Assembly: GCF_015100155.1 (NCBI RefSeq)
Contig: NZ_JACKZA010000011.1
Location: 1 to 64,000, forward strand
DNA from: Acidithiobacillus sp. HP-2
GTDB lineage: Bacteria > Pseudomonadota > Gammaproteobacteria > Acidithiobacillales > Acidithiobacillaceae
DNA length: 64,000 nt
Reading direction: 5' to 3'
The stretch's first letter is position 1; the number at the start of each line of letters is the position of its first letter. The notes under the pieces are model-generated. The model was not told where the DNA came from. It worked only from the letters and a program-made list of their open reading frames with translations, and ran no database searches. Positions 51,121 to 59,196 of the stretch are shown here, piece by piece. The position numbers were made by a program, and so were the translations under genes.

Positions 51121-51981
51121 ATGTCTAACTATTGGAATAAAAAATCGAAAATTTTAGCTAAACGAGGAAAAAATATGAAAATGGATCAAGCTAAACAGGC
51201 TCCCAATCAAGAACCTTTTGATTTTATGTCTACAGCTCAGGTGAGTCCTGAATCTGACGCAAGCTCCTGCATAGCGCTTAATCCGGTTGTTGGTCTGTCT
51301 GCTTTGGAAAGTATGAGTGAAGTCGTAACTAAAGATGCGGACAAAACGACACAGGTTCCCACGCCGGAAAATGTTGATGTCAAGACTCCCGAACGGACGA
51401 TACCTGAAGCTTATTCCCATTCTAGTACCGCCCCAAATCCCTTTGACCCGAGCCATTTTGCAGTACCGACCACGGTGACGGGGGCGTTCGATGTGGTTAA
51501 GCAACTGGTAACTTGTCCGGTTCGCAAGCCCAATCGCAGGGAGTTTGTGCGGATTCACCCAGAATTTTCTCTCAGGGTGTTTATTCTGGAACTGAAAGAG
51601 GAACGCGAAACTTATCTGGTTGAGCCATCAGTGGTTGCAGGTCTGTCAGACGAAACACGCATCGTGACTTTGCATCTCGCTGTTAATCGGCAAGGGGCAA
51701 TATTTTTGTGGCCGGTGCCGGAGCCCAGCTTAGATGGAAAGGAAAACGACTGGTGGACTTCTACCCGAATTGCTGCGCAGCGCGCGCGGACGGATTGGAT
51801 CCGCATGGTCGCCAATATGTCACTGGGCGCTTACGATGTTTTTGTCGCAGCGGGTGCACTGGGAAACCCGATATGGCCAAACCAAACGATGGCGGAGATT
51901 TTACAAGTAGCCTTCGGTGATAGGTACATCATCCGGGATCTCGACCATCCGGTTGTTCGCCGTCTGCGCGGCCTGGAATGA
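51121..51981 (+). CDS. Uncharacterised protein between AlpA and DNA polymerase
   Basis: 286 residues; ATG immediately after the alpA stop, aaggagg upstream. N-terminal ~120 residues low in structure and Ser/Thr/Pro-rich, then a globular part (IHPEFSLRVFILELKEERET, TRIAAQRARTDWIRMVANMS). No motif recognised. Located in an apparent operon alpA - this - polymerase. Confidence 0.5.
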   Translation: MSNYWNKKSKILAKRGKNMKMDQAKQAPNQEPFDFMSTAQVSPESDASSCIALNPVVGLSALESMSEVVTKDADKTTQVPTPENVDVKTPERTIPEAYSHSSTAPNPFDPSHFAVPTTVTGAFDVVKQLVTCPVRKPNRREFVRIHPEFSLRVFILELKEERETYLVEPSVVAGLSDETRIVTLHLAVNRQGAIFLWPVPEPSLDGKENDWWTSTRIAAQRARTDWIRMVANMSLGAYDVFVAAGALGNPIWPNQTMAEILQVAFGDRYIIRDLDHPVVRRLRGLE

Positions 51982-51984
51982 GCA

Positions 51985-53757
51985 GTGGGATTCAATCTTC
52001 ATTATCGCGCCATCTGGATACTCGATTTCGAGTACACAGCAAGTGTAGGTGATTGCCCAGAGCCCGTTTGTATGGTCGCCCACGACCTGGTTTCTGGGCA
52101 ATGGATTAAGTTATGGCAGGATGCACTGAACAAAGAGCCGCCCTTTGATTTAGGTGCCGATAATATCCTGTATGTGGCCTTTGCGGCCCAGGCTGAATGG
52201 TCATGTTTTTTGCAACTGGGTTGGCCTATGCCGGTAAGGTGTCTGGATTTGTATGCGGAATTTGTCTGTTTGCACAATGGTAGTGTGAACGGCCAGTTCT
52301 ACCCGAGCCTGCTTGCAGCTGCAAGACATTATGGCATTTCCAGTATGGTTGCTTCGCGGAAGGAATTTATGCGGGATCTGATCCTAAGCGGTGGCCCTTG
52401 GACCAGTGCCCAACGCGCTGACATTCTGGACTATTGTGCCGGCGATGTTCAAGCCACCACGGATTTGTTGCGAATCATGCTTCCGCAAATTGCAGAGAAT
52501 CCCCAGCGATTGGGGCAAGCTTTGCTCCGTGGTCGTTATACTTGTGCAGTATCCAGAATGGAACGAAACGGCGTACCCATTGATGTTGTGTTTTATCGAC
52601 GATTGCAAAAGGGGTGGAATGAAATAAAACTTAAGCTCATCGCGGAGATAGATCGGGACTTTGGCGTCTTTAATGGAGCGACATTTGTGGCTGACCGTTT
52701 CGCCGATTTTCTCCAACGCGCTCAAATACCGTGGCCGCGACTACCCAGTGGTCGACTGGCTTTAGATGATGGCACATTTAAAAAGCAGGCTAAGGCACAC
52801 CCAATGATCGCTCGATTACGGGAGTTGCGTCAGGCTTTGGCAAAACTGCATCAGGCGGATTTTCCCATTGGTTCTGATGGTCGTATGCGTACTAGCTTGC
52901 ACCCGTTTGCGAGTAAAACCGGAAGAAATCAACCCAGTAACTCAACATTCATTTTCGGGTCAGCGCGATGGTTGCGCAGCCTGATTAAACCTGCACCAGG
53001 ACGTGCACTGGCCTATGTCGATTGGTCGGCGCAAGAGATCGCCATCGCCGCTGCGCTGTCCGGTGATCATGTCATGTGGGAAGACTATATTTCGGGCGAT
53101 CCGTATCTTGCATTTGCTAAAAAAGTAGGGCTTGCACCAGCCGATGCCACTTGTTACACCCATAAATCTGAACGACAACGTGCGAAGGCTATCGTGCTTG
53201 GGGTCGGATACGGCATGAGCGCTGAATCCATTGCGCTGCAAGCCGGAGTGCATTTTGAAGAAGCACGCACGCTGTTACGTCAGCATCGGGAAACCTATAA
53301 GGCTTTTTGGCAGTGGGTCACAAATAATCAGAATGCGGGTCTACTCGGGCTGCCCTTGCAAACCACTTTTGGCTGGACTTGGCGCGCGGGTCATGGTGCC
53401 GAACCCAATCCCCGATCATTATTGAACTGGCCCATGCAATCAAACGGCGCTGAAATGCTGCGGTTGGCATGTTGTGAGTTGACGGAAAACGATATCCAGG
53501 TATGTGCGCCTGTGCACGATGCACTTCTGGCCGAAGCAGATATTGCTGAGATAGATGATGTCGTGAAGCGGACACGGTCGGCGATGGATCACGCGAGCGA
53601 ATTAGTTTTAGGAAAGGGGCGAGTTGTGCGTACCAATGTCGATGTGGTGTGCTTCCCCGATCGTTATGTGGAGGAGGCCGGTAATGACTTATGGCATCGG
53701 ATCACAATGCTTCTGAATGAATTGCCAATGAATGATGATGGCGTCGTCTCAAAATAA
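51985..53757 (+). CDS. Family A DNA polymerase with 3'-5' exonuclease
   Basis: 590 residues. N-terminal DEDD exonuclease: WILDFEYTA (D-x-E), and DYCAGDVQATTDLL (Y-x3-D); C-terminal polymerase: motif A LAYVDWSAQEIAIAAALSGD, motif B RQRAKAIVLGVGYGMSAES and motif C CAPVHDALLAEAD. In motif C the usual HDE is HDA, a loss of one acidic residue. GTG start at 51985 three bases after the previous stop; no strong ribosome site. Phage- or plasmid-type replicative or repair polymerase. Confidence 0.82.
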   Translation: MGFNLHYRAIWILDFEYTASVGDCPEPVCMVAHDLVSGQWIKLWQDALNKEPPFDLGADNILYVAFAAQAEWSCFLQLGWPMPVRCLDLYAEFVCLHNGSVNGQFYPSLLAAARHYGISSMVASRKEFMRDLILSGGPWTSAQRADILDYCAGDVQATTDLLRIMLPQIAENPQRLGQALLRGRYTCAVSRMERNGVPIDVVFYRRLQKGWNEIKLKLIAEIDRDFGVFNGATFVADRFADFLQRAQIPWPRLPSGRLALDDGTFKKQAKAHPMIARLRELRQALAKLHQADFPIGSDGRMRTSLHPFASKTGRNQPSNSTFIFGSARWLRSLIKPAPGRALAYVDWSAQEIAIAAALSGDHVMWEDYISGDPYLAFAKKVGLAPADATCYTHKSERQRAKAIVLGVGYGMSAESIALQAGVHFEEARTLLRQHRETYKAFWQWVTNNQNAGLLGLPLQTTFGWTWRAGHGAEPNPRSLLNWPMQSNGAEMLRLACCELTENDIQVCAPVHDALLAEADIAEIDDVVKRTRSAMDHASELVLGKGRVVRTNVDVVCFPDRYVEEAGNDLWHRITMLLNELPMNDDGVVSK

Positions 53758-53826
53758 CCCATTGGAGTGTTCTCGGCTTCATCCAACCCGTTTGTTACCA
53801 TTAATGATTAGGACTTGATTAGAACC

Positions 53827-54255
53827 ATGACCATCAAAAAATTCAATCGAACTCAATTTGATTGCAGACAGATGTTGCCGCAAGGAGATCCAGATTTGGA
53901 CTTGTTGTCTTCCGCTGTAAAACTGGCGGTGCCGAGCATTAGACAACGCGAATATTATATCCCGGCGATCCCATTGCGTTTTTTGAGAGAAGCAGCCACT
54001 GCTGGGGATGCTTTGCCTGTGCTGCTGGTGGCATTGGCTATGATGCGAATGAAGGATTTGAATGAAATAGCATTGGGGCCAGCTCTTTGGTCGATGATTG
54101 ACAATCCCGGCCCGCGTGTTCGAGCACGCTTACTGAAGCAGATTGCGGCGTTGCCAGAAGAATTGTGTACACTAGAACCCCGTCGTGGCAGGCCGTATTT
54201 GCTTAGAACTGGTCCGGATTGGCCTAAAAAAATGACGCGCCGGAAACAGGAATAA
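53827..54255 (+). CDS. Unrecognised small protein after the polymerase
   Basis: 142 residues from ATG 53827. Contains SIRQREYYIPAIPLRFLREA and VALAMMRMKDLNEIALG, helical; C-terminus basic (PRRGRPYLLRTGPD). No motif recognised; it follows the polymerase gene on the same strand. Confidence 0.5.
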   Translation: MTIKKFNRTQFDCRQMLPQGDPDLDLLSSAVKLAVPSIRQREYYIPAIPLRFLREAATAGDALPVLLVALAMMRMKDLNEIALGPALWSMIDNPGPRVRARLLKQIAALPEELCTLEPRRGRPYLLRTGPDWPKKMTRRKQE

Positions 54256-54374
54256 ATTAATCCAGTTTCGGGGGAGGGTAGGAGACTTGCCGTGCAATCT
54301 GTGATGGACTGCTGGTCGTTCTATAATCAGTAGCTGCGTTAGTCACCCTGCAGAGTATGCCAACCTCAAAAAAT

Positions 54375-54791
54375 TCAAGCCACAAGCCCCTTAAAAGCAC
54401 GAATGGCCGCATGAGGATCGACGGCCACAATCTGTAAAAGTGCCCTGGCTGGTCCCGCAGGTCGTACCCGTTTTTGTTCCCAATTCTGCAGTGTCTTGAG
54501 CTTTACCCTGATCATCAGAGCGAACTGCGACTGTGAAAGGCCTGTGGTTTCACGGATGGCTTTTACGTCGGGATCCGGAATGTGGGTAGTCCGCGTATAG
54601 GCAATTACCTGGTCGGCTTGTTCCTCGCCAACTTCTCGTACTAACCACTTCGATAGCTCCAGTTGCACAACCGTGGGGACGATACAATGTGATTTTTCTG
54701 GAAACTGTTTTCCCAGACGCCTACCGGTGGGCGTGTCAGCAAGCCATTCAATCCATGCTGAGGTATCGACCACGCAAGGCACTAAATCCAT
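54375..54791 (-). CDS. PIN-HTH chimera (PIN N-terminus, Xre-type C-terminus)
   Basis: 138 residues. The first ~65 are a VapC-like PIN domain start (CVVDTSAWIEWLADTPTGR, PTVVQLELSKWL with the first Asp and a Glu), and the last ~60 are an Xre/HigA-like HTH (IRETTGLSQSQFALMIRV, LKTLQNWEQKRVRPAGPARA). The PIN part lacks the C-terminal half with the remaining acidic residues, so it probably cannot cut RNA. It overlaps the AbrB antitoxin gene by one base (TGATG). Looks like a deletion fusing two toxin-antitoxin genes. Confidence 0.75.
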   Translation of the reverse strand: MDLVPCVVDTSAWIEWLADTPTGRRLGKQFPEKSHCIVPTVVQLELSKWLVREVGEEQADQVIAYTRTTHIPDPDVKAIRETTGLSQSQFALMIRVKLKTLQNWEQKRVRPAGPARALLQIVAVDPHAAIRAFKGLVA

Positions 54792-55003
54792 CAGAATCGA
54801 TCCTGGCGATCACGCCAATCGTCAATGCGAGCCCCTTTAGCAAGGCCGACTAACTGTTCCTTCTCGGGCACGGGTAGCACCAGAACACCCTTACCTTTGG
54901 GGATGAAGACAAACTCTTGTCCGGCTTTCCAGTGCTGTTCATCCCGCAGAGCCTTGGGAATGGAAATCTGGAACTTGCTCGACAAGGTAGCGGTGATTTT
55001 CAT
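54791..55003 (-). CDS. AbrB/MazE-type antitoxin (VapB-like)
   Basis: 70 residues with a swapped-hairpin AbrB DNA-binding domain at the N-terminus (TATLSSKFQISIPKALRDE) and a short acidic tail. It would normally neutralise a VapC (PIN) toxin; its present partner is the chimeric protein. Ribosome site aaggagta. Confidence 0.85.
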   Translation of the reverse strand: MKITATLSSKFQISIPKALRDEQHWKAGQEFVFIPKGKGVLVLPVPEKEQLVGLAKGARIDDWRDRQDRF

Positions 55004-55190
55004 GGCTCGTACTCCTTAATGATCGATGCATTTCTGGTAAGGCTAGCTGATATCAACTCGCCATGCCACGCAAATTCACAGAGCAAGCAGGGTCATATTT
55101 CAATCAACCTGACCTATAAGTAATGGAATATTTTCATGCTGCAACCGACACACGCTTCATCATCTGTCAATCGCCCGATATGCAATACTA

Positions 55191-56375
55191 TTATTGGTCG
55201 GTAACATCCACAAAATCTGCCCACATCTGCATTAACTTCCGTCGTAGCTCAAATAGATCTGAACGTTGGTATGCAGCCTCGACCTTATTCGGATTGGTGT
55301 GGGCAAGTGCTTGTTCCAATACTGCAGCAGGAAAATTGGTCTGCTCGGCACCCCAGTCTCGAAACGAACTGCGAAACCCATGTACCGTCACATCAGTGAT
55401 TACGCTGTGAAGTGTTTTGTTCACGGCCACATCCGATAACAATCCGCCACGAGCGCCGGGAAAGACTTTGGGATTATTCCGCATCCTCCATTCTTGCATA
55501 TTGGTTAAAATCTTCATGGCTGCATCAGAAAGGGGAACTCGGTGAGGTTTTGCGGCTTTCATGCGAACACTGGGTATCGTCCAAACTCTTGCATCTAGAT
55601 CAACCTCATCCCATGTGGCGCCGCGTGACTCCCCAGAACGGGCGGCCGTCAGGATCGTAAATTGCAAACAATAGGCCGATACATGCGATTTTTCACGCAA
55701 TGCTGCCATGATACGGGGAATGTCGGTGTAGGCTGAAGCGGCGTGATGTTCGCGCTTACTCACCTTGCCCGGTTCTGGCAACACTTTGTTCAGTATCCCT
55801 TTCCATCGCGCTGGATTACGGGTGCCATCACATAGATCGTGCACGGCGGCATAATCCAAAACTGCCTCAATTCTCTGACGTACTCTGGTTGCTGTTTCTG
55901 TTTTGGTGGTCCAGATAGGGAGCAAGATTGACTTTACATCGGCCAGAGTCACATCTGCAGGAGCTTTAGTCCCGATAACAGGGAAGGCATAGTCACGCAG
56001 AGTGTTAATCCATTGTTGTGCATGTTTGACGTTTTTCCAGCCGGACCGCTTGGCTTCGAGCAAATCTTGTGCGCATTGCTCAAAAGTCATGGATACCGTC
56101 TCAGTGGGATCATTAACACGCAGTAATTCACCAGGATCACGGCCGTCCGCTTGGGTTTTGCGCATAGCTTCTGCCAGGACACGAACCTCTTTTAATTTGC
56201 GAATGGAAGTAGGTCCCAGACCAATCTCTCGTACTCGCCCTTTGTCTTTGTAGCGAAAGACCCACGCGCGACTGCCGCCTTTTACACGCAGATAAAGATT
56301 GCCACCGTCGCTGTGAAATCCTTCGGGCAGGGTGTCTACCTGCCGTACGGTGAGTTTTCCAATGGTCGTCGCCAT
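55191..56375 (-). CDS. Tyrosine integrase (P4/DUF4102 type)
   Basis: 394 residues: N-terminal DUF4102-type arm-binding part (LPEGFHSDGGNLYLRVKGG and VFRYKDKGRVREIGLG), core-binding helices and a C-terminal catalytic domain with ILTAARSGESRGATWDE (Arg), MKAAKPHRVPLS, VHGFRSSFRDWGAE (HxxR) and the tyrosine in VEAAYQRSD. It integrates the element at a chromosomal attachment site, most likely beyond its 5' end where the tmRNA-like sequence lies. Its 5' region holds repeats. Confidence 0.92.
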   Translation of the reverse strand: MATTIGKLTVRQVDTLPEGFHSDGGNLYLRVKGGSRAWVFRYKDKGRVREIGLGPTSIRKLKEVRVLAEAMRKTQADGRDPGELLRVNDPTETVSMTFEQCAQDLLEAKRSGWKNVKHAQQWINTLRDYAFPVIGTKAPADVTLADVKSILLPIWTTKTETATRVRQRIEAVLDYAAVHDLCDGTRNPARWKGILNKVLPEPGKVSKREHHAASAYTDIPRIMAALREKSHVSAYCLQFTILTAARSGESRGATWDEVDLDARVWTIPSVRMKAAKPHRVPLSDAAMKILTNMQEWRMRNNPKVFPGARGGLLSDVAVNKTLHSVITDVTVHGFRSSFRDWGAEQTNFPAAVLEQALAHTNPNKVEAAYQRSDLFELRRKLMQMWADFVDVTDQ

Positions 56376-56416
56376 CGTGCGATCCTCCGAAAAAGTGATA
56401 CTCCGCCAAACTTTTC

Positions 56417-56437
56417 TATCTTACCGTTTATCTTACC
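56417..56437. repeat. Direct repeat TATCTTACC upstream of the integrase
   Basis: TATCTTACC occurs at 56417-56425 and 56429-56437, a 12-base period, about 40-60 bases upstream of the integrase ATG. Candidates: arm-type integrase sites or binding sites for AlpA. Confidence 0.4.
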
Positions 56438-56545
56438 CGATGACATGGCTCATGGCGAATACCGCTGGACTTCGTTGGACTGTTGTGTTTATAACTAGCT
56501 GAATAATTTATTTATAATGGAAACACCTGAACGCTGGTGGACAAT

Positions 56546-56570
56546 GGTTTGTATTTCACCGCCTCCGCCA
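56546..56570 (+). other. Possible attachment-site remnant resembling a tmRNA/tRNA 3' end
   Basis: ggtttgtatttcaccgcctc followed by cgcca reads like the T-arm and acceptor end of a tmRNA or tRNA (compare GGTTCGAATCCC then ACCGCCTCCGCCA), and its position just outside the integrase is where an element's att end is expected. The T-arm does not pair well, and no full-length tRNA or tmRNA was found in the window, so it could be chance. Confidence 0.3.
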
Positions 56571-56590
56571 CTATCAATAGCAAAAGTCGT

Positions 56591-57079
56591 TCAGCAGTTC
56601 TCCTGCAAAGCTTTTTCAATAGCTTTGCATAATCTCTCGGGTTTCTTGTTGGGCGCATAGCGGGCAATGGGTTGTCCACTTCGGTTCAACAGGAATTTTG
56701 TAAAATTCCAGCGTATTTTGCGGCCGAAAAAGCCTGGGCGACTTTTGGTTAGCCATTGGTAGAGGGGATGAGCATCCGGTCCATTGACATCCATTTTCTC
56801 AAACACCGGAAAATGGATGTCAAAATGTTGGGAGCAGAATAGTTGAATGCTTTGGTTGTCTCCTGGTTCCTGTTGCCCGAACTGATTGCAGGGGAAACCT
56901 AACACCGTGAATCCTTGAGAAACATAGGTTGTGTATAATTTATTCAGTCCAGCATATTGCGGAGTGAATCCGCACGCGCTGGCAGTGTTGACGATCAAGA
57001 CAACCTGCCCCTTAAAGCGGCCAAAACTTATTGCTTCTCCGGTAATGCTGCGGCCCTGCATATTATAGAATGGGCTCAT
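56591..57079 (-). CDS. Glutathione peroxidase-like thiol peroxidase
   Basis: 162 residues; catalytic Cys36 in NTASACGFTPQYAGL, FPCNQFGQQEPG with the partner Gln and a second Cys, and WNFTKFL with the partner Trp. Reduces hydroperoxides; bacterial members mostly use thioredoxin rather than glutathione. Its start is 50 bases before the PilZ gene's end; the two are on the same strand. Cytoplasmic. Confidence 0.9.
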   Translation of the reverse strand: MSPFYNMQGRSITGEAISFGRFKGQVVLIVNTASACGFTPQYAGLNKLYTTYVSQGFTVLGFPCNQFGQQEPGDNQSIQLFCSQHFDIHFPVFEKMDVNGPDAHPLYQWLTKSRPGFFGRKIRWNFTKFLLNRSGQPIARYAPNKKPERLCKAIEKALQENC

Positions 57080-57130
57080 TTCAGTGCGGTTCTCCTCAAA
57101 TTATGCTAGTACCCAATTTTTAACATTTAA

Positions 57131-57904
57131 TTATAGCGGTTCAATGCTACCTTCAAGAAATTTCCCAAGCGTTTCTGACTCCTGCCTGTCCTTAAAAATA
57201 AAGGCAAAACCCAAAAGAGTAAAGCCGTTATGGTCGACGGTCACGCCGTCAGAATCGGATGGATTTTGTGTTACCAGTGCCGAGCGCTGCAGTTCAGCCT
57301 GGCTTTTCCAACTGCTGCGATCAGATTTGAGCAGAATGATTTCTCCATGCTCATGCAGGTGTAAGTTCAGTTTGCCATCATCATAGGCAGCCATATGCAT
57401 GCCACCCAGAAAGCCACCATAACTCACATCCATGACCTGTCCATACATGGGTTCATCCAGTTGTGGGTTACTCCAGTAGGCGGTCATATTAACCGTTAGG
57501 CTGAAACGTTCATGTTTTCTGGTATTTCGAAGCCATAACTGTTTTGGATAGTCGATATACATTCCTGAGGCGTCGATTGCCCTGATGGTAGAGAGGAATC
57601 CCAGGGACTGGTCTGTACCGTAGTACACACAGAGTACTTTTTCCCTGATTTGTCCGAGAAGACTCAAGGGGTTGTCCGTGTTTATCTGAATAGAGGTGGG
57701 CGTCATTTTTGTAATGGCAATTTGCTGGGTGAGGGCAGTTTGTTCGCGAAACAGAGTCAGATATTTATTTTGTAGGCGCAGTTCAATCAGCAATTCCGGG
57801 ATATTTTCGGAATCTGCGGTGTTCCAGGAAAGGAACAACTCCTGCGCGTGTTCGTATAGAGGTTTGTTAATCATGACAGACACTCTGGTGGATTTTGTAA
57901 GCAT
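57131..57904 (-). CDS. PilZ domain protein (c-di-GMP binding)
   Basis: 257 residues: N-terminal YcgR-like region (KVLCVYYGTDQSLGFLSTIR) and a PilZ domain with NTRKHERFSLTV (RxxxR type) and VMDVSYGGFLGG (DxSxxG). Binding of c-di-GMP likely changes its interaction with motility, pili or polysaccharide machinery. Start ATG 57904 or 57874. Upstream of and divergent from the cyo operon. Confidence 0.82.
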   Translation of the reverse strand: MLTKSTRVSVMINKPLYEHAQELFLSWNTADSENIPELLIELRLQNKYLTLFREQTALTQQIAITKMTPTSIQINTDNPLSLLGQIREKVLCVYYGTDQSLGFLSTIRAIDASGMYIDYPKQLWLRNTRKHERFSLTVNMTAYWSNPQLDEPMYGQVMDVSYGGFLGGMHMAAYDDGKLNLHLHEHGEIILLKSDRSSWKSQAELQRSALVTQNPSDSDGVTVDHNGFTLLGFAFIFKDRQESETLGKFLEGSIEPL

Positions 57905-58198
57905 ATCATGGTTAGCGATATTCGCTAATCAAATAATCACATTTTAATTATATTAAATATTAATAATATTAATTTTATCCACTTTTAATAAGAAAGGCGA
58001 TCCCATAGATTTTTTATAGTTGTTCTACAGATAGTAGTAATGTATATATCGCATAACACTATCCAATATAAATCAGGATTGAGAGTATAAAGAGTAGAGC
58101 TAATTATTTAACCTGATGAATATAATTATAAATTTTCACATTGGAATAGTGGTTTAGTACCTTTTTCTAATAAATACCTCATTGAAGGAGAGGTGAAT

Positions 58199-59167
58199 AT
58201 GTTGAAGAAAGCAAAGCTAAGTCATTTGCGTTATTTGGCGATTGTTCCGTTACTGCTGTTATTGAATGGCTGTGCAAAACATTCCATCTGGTGGATATTT
58301 AATCCCAAGGGAGTAGGTGCCAAAGCCAGTTATGATTACATGATGATTGATGTGGCCGTCATGCTGGCGATTGTTGGAATTACGGCCATTTTGATTGTCT
58401 GGTTCATGTGGAAGTACCAAAAAGGCAAGAATCGTGGCACCTATGATGGGAAATGGGAGCATTCCAGAAAACTGGAGGTGGCATTCTGGGGGATCCCGAT
58501 CGTTGCCGTTGCTTTTCTTTCCTGGGCCGTAGCCATACATGGCAGTTTCGCGGTCAATCCCTACAACCCTACCATCATTACCAAGCACATGAAGCCGAAA
58601 GGCGATCCCATACAGGTCGATGTTATTGCGACGGATTGGCAATGGCTGTTTATCTATCCTCAGTTTAACAACATGGCCGTCGCCAATGAACTGGTCGTGC
58701 CAGCCCATACGCCGGTGTTTTTCAAGTTGACCTCTACGGCGGTCACTACGGACTTTTTTGTACCCCAGTTGCTGGGCATGATTGATGTGATGCCGGGCAT
58801 GCGCACTAAAGATGCTTTAGAAAGCAACAATCTCGGGACCTATCAAGGGATTGCTGCAGACTATTGCGGGGCAGGGACTTCGTGGATGCTCTTCAAAACC
58901 AAAGTGGTCAGTATGGCCGATTTCAAACAATGGGCTGAGGGTGTTGAAAATAACCCGAATACCATGGATTACGCAGAGTTCAACCGTTTTGCTGAGCCCT
59001 ATATCAATGTAAAGGATAAAACCCCGGTTTATGGGCATGTTGAGCATGGTCTTTTTAATCATCTGCTACTGGAGGTAATGGACGGTAAAAAATGGCCTTT
59101 ACCGATGTTTATGACTGAAAACATGTTTCACTACTTAAAACTGCAAGCCGCAGAACATCGCGCCTGA
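58199..59167 (+). CDS. cyoA: Quinol oxidase subunit II (cyoA)
   Basis: 322 residues from ATG 58199 (gaaggagagg 6-8 bases upstream; GTG 58193 is the longer frame start). Lipoprotein-type signal (YLAIVPLLLLLNGC), two transmembrane helices and a cupredoxin domain. The CuA ligands of cytochrome c oxidases are missing: the aligned stretch PQLLGMIDVMPGMRTKDAL and YCGAGTSWMLF has no C-x3-C pair. So the enzyme takes electrons from quinol. First gene of cyoABCD; about 290 AT-rich bases upstream hold its promoter. Confidence 0.9.
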   Translation: MLKKAKLSHLRYLAIVPLLLLLNGCAKHSIWWIFNPKGVGAKASYDYMMIDVAVMLAIVGITAILIVWFMWKYQKGKNRGTYDGKWEHSRKLEVAFWGIPIVAVAFLSWAVAIHGSFAVNPYNPTIITKHMKPKGDPIQVDVIATDWQWLFIYPQFNNMAVANELVVPAHTPVFFKLTSTAVTTDFFVPQLLGMIDVMPGMRTKDALESNNLGTYQGIAADYCGAGTSWMLFKTKVVSMADFKQWAEGVENNPNTMDYAEFNRFAEPYINVKDKTPVYGHVEHGLFNHLLLEVMDGKKWPLPMFMTENMFHYLKLQAAEHRA

Positions 59168-59196
59168 TAACTACAGACTCGCAATGGAGAACCGCT

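Noticed and set aside
58199-59167. Cytochrome c oxidase (coxB) of an iron-oxidation operon
   Set aside because: CuA ligands are missing and a lipobox is present, so quinol oxidase cyoA fits; no cyc or rusticyanin genes nearby.
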